From assembly GCF_963678635.1 (NCBI RefSeq), contig NC_087071.1, positions 3,301,624-3,365,623 on the forward strand: DNA of 64,000 nt, read 5' to 3'. The notes beneath the pieces were generated by a model that ran no database searches, was not told the origin of the DNA, and saw nothing but the letters and a program-made list of their open reading frames with translations. Below are positions 35,249 to 47,900 of the stretch, in pieces. This DNA comes from Symsagittifera roscoffensis (Eukaryota > Xenacoelomorpha > Acoela > Convolutidae). The translations under genes were made by a program, and so were the position numbers. Position 1 is the stretch's first letter. Each line of letters starts with the position of its first letter.

Positions 35249-35708
35249 AAGAGTAACGAACACAACGAAACTGAAACAAAGACTGAGTTTTTTTTTCGAA
35301 AGTCTTCAACTTTTGAATTTCGAAGAAAAAACATAGATGGCCTTAAAGCTCTTCGAATTTGTAGAACAATTTACGATGGACACTTTTTTTGTTAAAATCA
35401 ACCCAATTTGAGAAAACTGGATCAATAGGCGAAACTTTTTTTTCGCTGGGATATCTGATAATTAATTTCCAATATTGAAATTAGAAGTCGATCACGTTTT
35501 TCGTGACCTTTACACTTTTGCTATATGACAGAGGAGTTTGCCGTCCTTTTAACAATGGAAATGCACTGAACTTAAAAAGAAATCACAAATGAAACCGCGA
35601 AAAATCAAAATTGCGTGAACAAATTTTAAGACTTCTTCCTGAAAAAAAAAAAACAAAAAAAAAATCAGCAAGACTTATATAAGAGTTCTCACTATGTTCA
35701 TTACTCTT
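35249..35708. mobile_element. TIR element (AAGAGTAATGAAC family), copy 1
   Basis: Starts AAGAGTAACGAACACA and ends TATGTTCATTACTCTT, which are inverted repeats. The interior shares ATTTACGAT, CCCAATTTGAGAAAACTGGA, TCAATAGG, a CGATAACG-like block and ATCAGCAAGAC with 60681-61082. It is non-coding. Confidence 0.7.
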
Positions 35709-35881
35709 AACAAGGCGGAAGGTGTTAAAAAACTAAGGAAAATGAAATGAGACTTCTGAAAACTTGCGATCCGAAATAGGAGAGAACTGTAGGGTTAGAA
35801 TATACCAACGGTAAAATCATAGATGGCTTAGGGAATTTGAAATTATTAGATCATTATTGAAACAAAAAGCGTGCTTCAAAC

Positions 35882-35930
35882 AGGATAGCCGGTTGCTGTG
35901 CAACTAGCACAGAAAGTTCTGACCACATTC
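35882..35930. repeat. CTGTGC/GCACAG hairpin motif, best copy
   Basis: GGTTGCTGTGCAACTAGCACAGAAAGTT-like sequence (shown in parts: GTTGCTGTGCAAC, then TAGCACAGAAAGTTC). CTGTGC and GCACAG can pair around a six-base loop. Further copies: 9972, 16255, 20523, 22408, 23826, 36967, 38100, 57180 and 59388. Confidence 0.6.
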
Positions 35931-38900
35931 ATCCGGACTATTTTATAGCGTTGACTCCACCCAACATTTTAAACAGTGCGATATATTGGCAATTTAACAT
36001 GTCAGCATAGGTATTTCTAAAGCATGTCTCAAGGAAAACGCCAGTTAAATATTGTATCGATTTAAAAAATATTTCATTTCTCTTCTCAACAAGAAAAATA
36101 ACTGTCCGACAAAATTTTAAAACATCGAATCAATTGCAAGCTTTGCGTTAAATCTAAACGAACTCATCAGACAGCAATCCAAAATGTTCATACAATTTTC
36201 CACAAATCGTCATATCCACTAACTAAACTACACGTATTTCCGCTTTTTAAACCAGTAACTATATGAAAGAGTAGAACGATGGCGAATTAGGCATAATCTG
36301 CAACAGCTGTCTTGGAAAAATAAGGCTGGTAGCATGCAGCAAATATTTGTTCTCTTAATTAACAAATTTACGAATACTCAGCTAAAAATTTAAGTCCTTA
36401 GTATGAATGACTAGCGAAACGCTCACATCAGGGGAGGTTCAAACGGATTCTTAAATCAGAAAAAAATCTACCAATAAAAATATACACGCCCGTACGTCTA
36501 TCAGCTAATTCTATCAATCAATTAATCCAGCATTACTGTTTAACAAATATAAAAACCATAATCATCTCAAAAATGAAAGATTTGATGGGCCCCATTTGGA
36601 AACCACAACTGTAAAAAAAATGAAAAAATCATAATAAGGTCACATATCGGAAACTAAAATGATTTGAGCAGTTATGTTTCGAGGCTGAACTTAAGCCCCT
36701 GAAGTACGTGTATTCTGAAAGCAATCCATTGTAGATTTGTTTATTTCTCGCTGAATAAAAACTTGTAAAATAAAAACACTATTTGCAGAACTAAAAATTA
36801 AAAGAGCAATTTTTGTTGAAGACGATGAAAAAGAAAAATTAATGAAAGACATTTGAAACTTTGCCTTACGAAATGGGTGAGAACTGAAGGATTGGAATAT
36901 GCACAACAACGGTAAGAACATAAACTGCTTAGGGAGTTTGACATAATTAGATCATTAATTGAACGAAAAGCATGCACAGAAAGTTTCGACCACATTTATA
37001 AAATCACAAGAAAAAAATATTTCATTTCTTCAAATGAAGGTAATTATTTGACCTTGAACAACAGTATTTTTAATTACTTTAGAAAGCTTTAATTGCTACT
37101 CAAGCGCTAGATGAACCTTTCAAAACAAGAAAACTTTTTATAAAAGAGATTTTCTTAGCCTGAACGACTACTTTTTATATACAGAGGTGAAGTTGATCTT
37201 CGCATACACAAGCAAAAATATGACCGATAACGCTACTGGGAAAAAATGAATAAGTAAAACTTTGAGTCTACAAAATTTCTCAAGTGACGCAGGCCAATTA
37301 TCCAAGTTTTAAAGTTCATTAAAAACATCCGAGCCTGTCCAGGTTCGAAACTTATTATTTTGTTCCGGGTATCCTTCCCTACGTCTACGCTACAGAGTCA
37401 TGATACCTTGAAGCTAAAGTGCTATTGGTAATAAGATAGTCTGTGTTAATATCCTTAGCAGTGGCTGTACTGAATAGATGTTTATTGATCAAAATGAACA
37501 CTTTTAAAATTTACACTAATATTTGCAACTTAGGTTGGCAAAAAAGAGAGTTCATACTATCACACAAGTTTTGCTTGTAATAAAATTGTCGTTACTCGAT
37601 CGCTTTACTCGCTCGAAATTAGACTAAAACTCAAAAGCTTTCAATCGGTTTTTATCGACACTTGCTCAACTTTTTTTGCAAACTTTTCAATATCGTTCGA
37701 ATCACGACTACAAATGATTTAATATGATATGTTACTCGACTATTCCGATGATAATTTTTGTGGTACCTAATTTCGGGTGAAAAGTTTTTAAAAAATTAAG
37801 CATTGCCATGTTTTGGCATTTTAACCAGCAATCACAATGACTTGTGAACATGAGCCAAGTGAAATGCCAAACGCAATAATGTTTAGATAAATTGGTAAAG
37901 TTTCCATTTATTTAGAAATCCGAGTAGAAGCTTCATATTTTACAAACTTATCTTAAAAAACCAACACCTAAGTGACCTCCCTTGCAACCCAGTATTCATG
38001 ATATAATGGCAATACATAAGCAAAGCATGAAAGGATTCCAAGTCAATTAATCGGCCGTTTTCAAAGACCAAAACAAAGATAGCCTGTTTGGAGATAAGTA
38101 GCATAGAATGTTTCGACCATAATCTTAAAAAAGAAACCAACAGAATCTTTTTTTTTTCAAATTAGGTCTTTTTTATGCGTGGTATGCTAAAAAGATCTAA
38201 GCAAAAACTAGAGCTCAGGGAATTTTCGATAGTCAACGTAAATTAAGCAAATTGGGCAACAATTTGTAACAAAAAAAATTCAAAGTTTTTTTTGCTGAAA
38301 TTTTGAAGTGTTTGATTTCGTAAATGTAAATAGTGAATTGAATTAAACAATTTTTTCATCTACATTGAGCTTTAAAAAACCTATGAAATTTCATACCAAG
38401 AAAACAAGCTTAAAATTTTTTATAGCAGTTCAAATTGCTACCGGGTGGGCTTGAATATCCAATCGTGATTGGGAAGACTGGATGTAAAAATTGACTTTTT
38501 ACGGTGTGTCTTTGTGGTACCTGTTTTTGCTTTTGAATTAACGCCCACACAGTATTTTTTTTGTTCTACCGAGTTAGAGGTCAGAAAAAAGGAATATTCG
38601 CACTCTTTTAGCTTGCAGTTTTGTCATACTACTTATTGGTAATTTTTTTCTAACTGAACTGGAATTGATATTCGTATTCGATTCAACCTGAAAGATCACT
38701 TCTCGATTTTTATTAAAATTAGCTGGTGAAACATGACCCTTAGTCATTGATTCTGGTAACTTTGTACTGTTGATTTACCATATATTTTTGGTCTGGATTA
38801 CTACTAGATTATCACTCAAATCTCATTAATTCACTCCTTATTAATCGAGTTAAAGGTCAGAAAAAAGGAATATTTGCACCACTTTTAGCTTCTAGTTCTG

Positions 38901-39345
38901 CGATACTACTTGTGACCTCAACAAATTACCGCTTTATTCATTTAAGTCAATGAGATAAGCCAGCAAATTAAAAAAAAACATTCAAGAAGATAAATTTCAA
39001 TTTCTAACTCAGATATAAAATCAGAACTCACTTATAGAGTAGGTATTCAAAACAATTAAATCTAAGCTCAATTTCCATGTAAACACGGAGTTCAACATTA
39101 AGCCAACACTAAAAATGAATGCATTTAATAGTAGGAACCTTGAAAAAGCAAACAAGTTCTGTATCTATGGAGCTATTCGAGGCTACAACAACCACTAAAG
39201 AATAAACCTTGAAACGCACAAAAAATTCATAATGAAGGGGCCGAATCTGCGAGAATAAATTAAGCTGAGCAAAAAAATAGCAGAAAACGTTTGAGATTGA
39301 AATCATGGAGAAAAATTTTGAGACCGACTTTTTGATTTTTTTCTC

Positions 39346-41900
39346 TCATTTTTGGTTCATCATTGAGGATCGAAAGCCTTTGGGCATATTACTTCTGCTT
39401 GTAACCATACCCGCGTACTTCTTTTCCGCCACAGTTAGTTTCTTTTTCTTGTTGATTTGCAATTTTTTCGACTTAATTTGCATTTGGACATCTTGCGCTA
39501 TTTGCATGGGCATTTCACTCATACCACAACACCGTGCTCGGTAAGAAAATCTCGAATTTTGCTGACCGGACTTTCCAGTAGCCGAAACCGCAAACTTAGC
39601 CGAAATTCCTAGCAAGCATAACTCTGCGTATTTTTGACACATACTTTCGACTAGTTCGGACTGCTTCGATTTCGTCTTAGCGCTCGTTTCGACTAAATTA
39701 CCTTCATTAACTAGCATTACGTCATCCGATAGTGAATTAGTCGATTCGTAGTCTAAATCGCCACTGCTTCTTACGTAACAATCCATCAAAACCTTCTTCA
39801 ACTTCCGGTGTATTACGTAATCTTCTGTGCAGTAAGGTAATTTCAAGGTCAAAAACTTATGAACGGAAGCTGCCAGCATTTTGAACCCTAATTTTGCATC
39901 GTTTTGCTGAGCGCCGCCCAAATCGTCAATTTTTTTCGGCATGTTTTGTATATCGCGTTGAGCAACTTCCATAAAAGCAATGACGCTTTTCTGGTAAATT
40001 TTGGATCGAATAGGCTCATGCATGTAGTATTTGTCACCCGATTTGGCCAAACTTCTAGCAAAAACTGTGAGCTCGTCCAATGCTCCGACCTGCACTAAAA
40101 TATCTACAGCTGCTAAAACTGCTTTGCCGATTAAGTTGTAATAACTTCCGCATCTATCAACTTCGTGGCAATTTGGTCGATAAATTGTCGAGAATGTTAC
40201 GATTCCGTGTGCATTAACATAAGTTAATAAAGGTTGCAAAACATTCATTGAGCCTCCTGTAATACTCGACTCAGGGTTGTAAAGAAATTTCAGAGCTGTT
40301 TCGACATTTCGTAATTTTGTTTTGTGAATATCGCATAATCTGTATAAGCTTTTGGCGTGACGAGCGTAGCGCCGAGCACATGCAACGAAAACTTCCGAGC
40401 ACCAGTTTAGAATTTCAGTTCGGATTTCGTTTAATTTTTCCATTCGGGAACGTTCGTCGGAACTATCGGAGCTAACGCTTACAATTTGGTTATGACTCGG
40501 ATTCGAATTTGGACCTTTCGGATTAGTTTTCAGCCCAATTTTTGAACTCTGAGCCTGATCAAATTGTTGTTCATCATCTTTCATCAAATGTTTATCCATA
40601 AAAGGATGAGTCATCACAATTCTTAGAAATTCGTGAATAGCTAAAAAGTTATTTTGATCAATCATTTTGATCGCAGAGGCGAAAAGTCGGTAAATCAGTT
40701 CCAAAATCTCGACTGAAAATTGTTGTGGTGTTAGAGTTGTTATTTTTCTCGGCAATTTCGCTCCCATTTTTTCGAGTAACTGAATCGATTTCAAGTAATG
40801 CTCCAAAACTTCTTTGCAAATTTTAATTGACGGATTGGGAGGGTTCAACTTCTGAGTAATTTTTCCAAACATGTAATGACAAAGCCATTTATCTTCGAAA
40901 TTACAAATTTTTAACGCTTCAGTAAAACATTGGAAACAGTCTTTGTAAAACTCTTCAGTCGAACTTGTAATTGAGTAACAATTTTGATTTTCCTGGAAAT
41001 CTTTGCTTCGACGAATGAAGCTACATAGTTGGTAATACAGTAAGCCCAGCTCAATATAAAGGGTCGAAATTACTATTTTCTCCTTTTGAATCGAAATCGC
41101 TTTTCTGAAGCAAAGAAACCCGATTTTAGAAACTTTGAGAACATCTTCAATTGTAGGAAAAATTTCGATGTCTAAAAACTGAGACTCAATCAACCATTTT
41201 TTGCAAAGACTCAAAACAACCCAACTGTCTAAATTTCCAGGGTTGAAAAACAGGGTCAATATCGTGAATTTCATCGCATTTTCGGTTTCTAGCCCATGTT
41301 TGAAATAATCGGCTAAATAGTGCAACATTTCAATAACACATGGTTTCAATTTATCTTCCAAGAGTTTCTTTTGAGGAACGGTAGAAAAAATTACATCCAG
41401 ATCTTCAAATTTTTCCGATTTAAGACATTCTTCGATAGCCTGGTCAAATTTGGAAACAATCATTTTTGAGTCATTCTCAAAATCTGTCCAACAAATTTCG
41501 AAAATTCTTTTCATCATTGTAGCTTCATCATTGGTCAATTTCGGTTTTTTGTTGTCGAAACTTGGTTTTTCTGGGGGCAAAAAATGCCTGAAAACCCTGT
41601 CAACGTGACAAAGTTGTAAGACACTTGTATTTTGACAGTGACTTTCAGTTTTTGCTTTTGCTCTCTTAAGTTGGTACAGACAATAATAACACTGGTCTAA
41701 TTCTTCTTCATAAACTCTCCGATAGTGTGGCGCAATAGTTAAACTTTGGTCGTTTAGGATCTCAGTTAAAGCTTCAATAATTCTGTGCATTAGAAGACCA
41801 TCGGAGAAGTTACAAAATCCCAAACCTTCTTTTGAATACTCGTGACCTTTTACAGTAATGTCCATGTAAATAAAAACGTTAAACTTAATTAGTGGCACAT
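39346..41900 (-). CDS. CABIN1: CABIN1 exon 5 (last coding exon)
   Basis: The acceptor is CCAATTTTAG|AT; its first two bases complete the Asp codon begun in exon 4. It encodes about residues 1011-1861, the best-conserved core: EEELDQCYYCLY at about 1075, LHYLADYFKHG at about 1203, NPGNLDSWVVLSLC, EDKWLCHYMFGKI at about 1347 and HAKSLYRL at about 1525. An Asn/Ser-rich low-complexity segment lies between the last two. The stop TGA is at 39346-39348. Confidence 0.93.
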
Positions 41901-44900
41901 CTAAAATTGGAAATACCTTTTGATATTTGTATAATTCCCAAATTTGTTGTTAATTTATATAATTTCCAAAATTGTTAATTTTTATAATTCCCAAAATTCA
42001 AAAAAAATATCGTGCGTTTTATTTACAAATATGGCAGTACTCCGTGTCCCAATCACACGGCAAGGACAGTTTCACTTAAGAAAATGTGAGCAGCGGCTTA
42101 TGCAGGGAATACTCTTACAACCTGTTCTTATGATTTAATCCCAGATTTGGGAAGGTAATTTGCAAGAAAATGAAAAAGTTTCACAAAAACGATCAAAATG
42201 GAACATATGGAATTTTCCCAAGTCAAAAAAGGTTTACCTACAAAAAGGGGTGTGCCATCTTAATCGGCGAGCATTGCCACAGTCTGATCTTTCGATTGAA
42301 CCCTTAATCCCAGATATGGAGAATAGCTTCCGAGCAAAAAGAAAAAATGTCAAAAATCGGACATTTCCCAAGTAGTTTCCCAATAGTAGTTTCCCCATCA
42401 AAATTAGGGTGTGCTCCCTCAGCAGGAAAAATCGCCACAATATATTCATTGGATCGAACTCTAAATCGCAGATTTGGGAGGACAGTTTTTGGCAAGTTCG
42501 GAAAAACAACCACTTTTCTGGGACTGAAGCTAGACTGCCAACTCAACTTTGCTGACCATACTGCGGATATGAAGAGACGAACGGCTATCAGACGTGAGGG
42601 TCTCGTCGCTATCGCAAGAAGATAGGTACAAACAGGTCAGCACAAGCTGCGAGCGGATTACATTGCTAACATCCGCGTTATTGCCGACTAATGCTCTTCC
42701 GTGTGGATGAAAAAAACACAGCCTTCCACTCGCTGTTTTGCCGAAGCAGAACAGAACAAAAGAGCATTTGTGGTGACAGTCTGTCTCCGTATGAACAACA
42801 AGAAAGTACTACTGGCTTGAACACGTAAACTCTGAAGAAGAAGAAGTAGAAGAAGAAGAAGAAGAAGAAGAAGAAGAAGCGACCACACCGAAGAAGAAGA
42901 AGAAGAAGAAGAAGAAGCGACCACACCGAACCAGACAACGACACGAGAAGAACGAATCGCGGCTGTTGGAGAACACTTGCAGCAGAGATGGGCTGTCTCT
43001 CCTGCGCGTCTTGCCATCCAAACCACACACAACCTTATGACTCGACCTGGCTGAGACAACAAAGAAGACGAGCTGTCAAGAACACGAGTGCCAAAGACAA
43101 AAGAATTCCTCGCCTCGCTTGAATTAGACGGCATCGAAATCTGGACCAACTCATCAGTCCAGGAAAAAAAAACAAGAATGGATGCGGCGCTTCTATTGTA
43201 GCGACGAAACTCCACCCACCATTCCGAAGTCCCCCAGAGGAGCAGTTGCGTCCTCTTACGAAGTAGAAATGGAAAATCAGAGTCAACTAAAACAACGCCG
43301 ACCTCGACATTGAACACAGTGGCAGCGTTAGAATCCAGAGCGAATCCCTGCGTTCCTTGACGAAGCTGGCCGCACGACCAGGAGAACAGGACACCCAATG
43401 CGGAACTTCAATCTGAGAAGCGATTTAGAAGACTGGACGGACTAACTTCATCTGGGTACCTGCACTTGTTAAAGTAGTTTCCGAAAATATATTTTAAAAA
43501 AAATGATCAAATATTGAAAAGTTTCAAATACAATAATTTTTTTCTGCTATGAAATTAGGATCTACTTAACAATTACCCTCCCTTTGGTACTTACTTAAGA
43601 ATTGCCACCCATATTAATAAAAGGAGTAAATTAACGCTAGAGCTTTGTATTGAGACTTCTAATTTTGCTGCAACCTGATTGGTCGAAAATAAGTTATATT
43701 ACTCTACTTAACAATTGCCCCCTTTCTTAAAAAAAGGGGGGGGGGGGTAATTGTTAAGTAGATCTTAAAATTAGGACATACCCGCCAATGCAAGAAAACT
43801 CCCCACTACCTGTTTTATCGATTAAACCCTTAATCAGAGATTTGGCAGTAGTTTTCGAGAAAATAGAAGAAGTCCAAAAAATGAGTCAATCCCCAATCAC
43901 TGAAATTTTTTAAGGTCGTAGAGAGTTGCATACGGTAAAAGAGACTAGCGGAATATGCAGGCACATAAGTGAGAAGCGAATGATCCAATTGTACCACTTC
44001 GGTGAAAATCGGTTGAAGTGTTTAGGAGAAAAAAAAACGTAGAAATAACAAAAAAACTGAACTCCACGCATTTTAGTTGTACCTCTTTTCATCAAACAGG
44101 AAAAAAACATACCAAGACAACAAAATGTAAAATCAGCAACCGAAAAAAAAAACCAAGCGGTTACAACGCCGAAAATACCTTAGCAGAAACATTTTAAGCA
44201 GAAAAAAAATCAACACGACTAAAGACTTATAAAAATTATTTACACAAACCACTCACTCTCAAAACACACACAGATATAAAACTTAATTTGCTCATAAAAT
44301 GAGACAATATGAGGTCGCTAAGCCGATATACTATGAGCTGAAACCAATAAGGCCGAAGACAAAGAAAAAATAAGTCGCCTCCACCCTCAACATACATTTT
44401 TTTCGCTATATATGGCCATTAAGCCGATTCTATACAGACCGAAATCATTCAAGCGCAATAATAAAGAAAAAAAACTCACAAAGCCGAAAAAATTGTTTTC
44501 AAGAAAATCTACACTGAGGCGAAGCTTCGCTTTGCAAGCACGATCGAGAACACGACAAAAAGCAGCTCTAGAAAGTGCAAAAAGAAAAAATAGAAATAAG
44601 CCTTGAATTGTCAAAAAAATCGGCAAGGTCTAGGATTCAATCTGCGACCTACTGCAATCAAGAGATTTTGAGTCTCACGCACTAATCACTCAGCCACGCA
44701 CGCTTAACCATCGACAAACACTAGTCACAAATAAAGCAGCTTCATATGCTAATATACTTCCAATGTGATCCAGCAAAAGTGGCCTAAACACAAATAGACA
44801 CGAATTTGCAAGTAATAATTTGGAATTTAAGAAACTGTAGGCATCCACACTAACTTTGCCCCTAACAAATCGCAAAGAATAAAGCCAAAATATGTATAAA

Positions 44901-47900
44901 TTATGAAATTCAAAAAATTGCGAGATAAATTGAGTTCGAAAATGTCTGAAACCGACCTTTTCTGATTGTTATGTTGTTTGAAACAAATAGCTTTTTTCGG
45001 TTCATTTGCTGAATTAAAAATGCATCAACTGTAAAATTATTAGTATTCAAATATCAAAGCACATGCTATCAAAAAGCAGTAAAGGTGCCCGAAAAGTGAC
45101 ACCAATATTTGCGACTACGGGTAGAAAAAAAGAAGGTTCTTAATAAAACACTAAGCTGACGCTAAGGTAAATAAATCATATTTTTTAGCATTTCATGCGA
45201 TGTAGAGGAGAGCATAAAAATTATATTTCCCTTAAAACTAATCGAAAATTGATCACAAAGCCGATAAAATAAAAGCCGAAATCATTTGGGCAGAACACTT
45301 TTAAACTAAAAAATATAAACGAAGTGAAGGTTTGTAAAATAACAAAGAGCAGAAAAAGAAAACTCTAAAAGCAACTTCAATGTAACTTGCGTACAGCAAA
45401 AAAAAACGATTCCAAGATGTGGTAACTAAGCCGACAAAACATAAGCAGACATAAGCCGACATTCTTCTGAAACGGAATATTTAAGGTTTGAAAAAAAAAC
45501 AGGTAGTGTCAGATTCGAACCGAAGAACCTTCGCAGTCCCAGGCATATTCGTAACCTCCAGACCAAGTGTGCCTGAGACCCAGAGAAACTTGAAATTATT
45601 ATGATCTGAACCAAAAATTACCATTTTTAATTTTTAACATTCTGTGAAGTTATTTACGGGAAAAAGTCTAGTATCCGATCGCATCATTGCTTATCGCAAG
45701 GGTAATTAACTTTATGAGCTATTCGAATTTCAATTTCCCTTTTAATTATATTTTTTAAATGGACATCACTGACCTTCCATTAGGAATTTAATAAACATAG
45801 GCAACTGACTTTCTTCTTTCGACTCGGGCGACAAGTGGTTAAACATTGCTGCGTTATCTTTCGAATTAAGTTCTTCTTTTTCGATTAATTTCGCTAATAT
45901 AATCCAAGGTGTTGCAGTTTTGATAATCAGAGGTTTTAACTTCTCGAGTTCATCTGTATTAACCATTACATTCAAACCATCAATTGGTAAACACTTCGCT
46001 CGGTTAATCGTAATATGTAAGATCGTCAACATACAATGAACAAGTCGCATTTTATATTCAGTTGACAATTCGAGCAAATAGTTTGAAAAATTGAGCATAT
46101 TTTCCAGATGGTGCCAAATGTCTTCAGTATTGAAATCTTTGCCTTTTGTTAACACGTAACTTCCCAGATAAATTTCAATAGTAGCAATGTCAGTTTTCAG
46201 TTGAATAATCGAAAACTTAAGAGATATCTCAGCAATCATAATTGAACTTGACTTCCAAAAGTTCGCCAAGTTGGATTTCAGTTTCCTCAAATTACTGATT
46301 AAACTCGAAATATCTTTTTTCGCTTCTGTCAAATTATTTAAAACCGGTTCCAAATTTTCAATTACTAGAGCGTAATTTGACTGTTTGCGAGATTCATTTT
46401 CACTTTCGGAGTTTTGAGAAATTGTAGAACTGTTTTCAGTTGATGGGGTTCCAACCCGGATTCGAACCTGGACACAAAGATTTTCAAAATAGCTTCGATT
46501 TACTTTAAGTTCACGATTGCCGTACGTGTACCGAATAGCTGAAATTTTTTTCGAATAACTTACACTTTCGAAATTTAACGAAGCAAACTTTACGAACTTG
46601 AGCGCTTCTAAATTCACGTTTGTAAGGAGTAAAATTAAGCCATTTAAAAACGTCACACGAAAACACCACATGAAGTAACTTTTTCCAAATTTTTCTGGGT
46701 TTTCGTGAACAAATGAGACCAAAAAATCGACATCTTCGTAAACATATTTGTGTTCTTTCACTAAAACTGACGATTTTTTCAATTTCGCAGTTTTCACCGA
46801 TTCGTGGGATAAGAATTCACGAATAATTATAGCTTCAGTCATGTATGCAACAATGTTCCAAGTATCGTCAATTTCTTTTAAATCCCACACATACGAATCG
46901 TTCAAACCGAGCCTCCATTTACTGTATATCCAAGAATAAATTTTCCATTCTTTTTCAGCCATTTTATGATTGTATGTATGCTTCAAGATATCAAAATAGA
47001 ACCAATGTGGCGTTCTAAACTCAACTTTCAATAACTTCGCGTCAAAAACGTGTTCTTTATTTATCGAAACTTCACGATTTTCGGAAAACTTTTCGCTATT
47101 TTCACCTTTTTCATCCTGTGAATTCTCGTGTAATTTAACAACTTCAGGAGCGAAAAGTTGTTCACTTCTGATGGCGTGATTTGGGTGCAGAAAGACAGGA
47201 ACAAACTTCAGCAAGTCTTCGTATATCGGCTCCATGCTAAGTTTTTGATGCTTTTTCGACACCCAGATTGTCGTGTCTTTATCTAAATTTCAGAAGTCAA
47301 CAAATTAAAAAAGCTTTTACGTATTCGATTTTTATGCCTATTTTAACTCTAAATTTATCAGTTTATAATCGAACCCCTTGTCTGGTAGATCTCACCAAAG
47401 AAAAATCAAGACGACTAGCTCATCGACAAAGACCCACGAAGAAAACTCAAAAAGATCATAACTTCTCACAAACTGGACAGCACAAAAAAATCACAAAAGA
47501 AAAACAAAGCTAACAAAAAGTTGGCGAAGTGTCAATGAGCTCAAGGAAACCACAAAAAAAAGAGACTTTTTAGTAAATTTTTCAACTTTCAAAAATCGGA
47601 AAAACATAGTAGCTTATAAAAAAAACATTTGCATTGAATTACAAGGATCTTTTATGATTGGCACTTTCTTGAGAATTCTAACTGGATAAATAGGCATTAT
47701 ATTTCATTCCGTTGGGAACTCTGAAATTAACATCCTAATTCGAAAAACAAAGTGAGACACGGTTTTGTGCAATCTGAACTTGAAAATCCACATGAAAATT
47801 GATTCAGCAATTCGAGCCTAAAACCCCCATTTCGAAAAACAAAAAAACGTCGCGGACAAATATGCATGATTCAATGAACTCAAAAAACCCGAAAAAATGA

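Larger units (their letters stand above)
34070..36700 (+). repeat. Diverged large duplications
   Basis: 34770-35060 matches 35960-36260 (blocks TGCGATATATTGGCA, TTAAATATTGTATCGATTTA, CGAACTCATCAGACAGCAAT). 34080-34500 matches 36320-36640 (TCTGGTAGCA / GCTGGTAGCA, ATGAATGACTAG, CATAATAAGGTCACATATCGGAA-like). The two offsets (about 1.2 and 2.2 kb) differ, so more than one event or later rearrangement is needed. Confidence 0.6.
32090..39340. other. Region without a supported gene
   Basis: AT-rich DNA containing diverged duplications (34.07-36.70 kb), a TIR element (35249-35708), hairpin motif copies (35890, 36967, 38100), a family A copy (37590-37790), an AGAGGTGAAG block at 37188 and a GC-richer patch at 33150-33370. 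The open frames at 36691-36995 and 37940-38140 lie in repeated DNA. Confidence 0.5.

Noticed and set aside
37330-37360. B-box-like CCAGGTTCGAAAC
   Set aside because: No matching A box upstream, and stem pairing is poor. It is probably a decayed SINE or chance.
42688-43398. 236-codon and overlapping Ser/Phe-rich minus-strand frames
   Set aside because: They arise from the GAA repeat and the reverse strand of the retrotransposon relic. The long Ser and Phe runs are TTC-repeat translations.
46445-46475. tRNA B-box-like CGGATTCGAACCTGG inside CABIN1 exon 4
   Set aside because: There is no A box at the right distance, and the codons are part of a well-supported coding frame.
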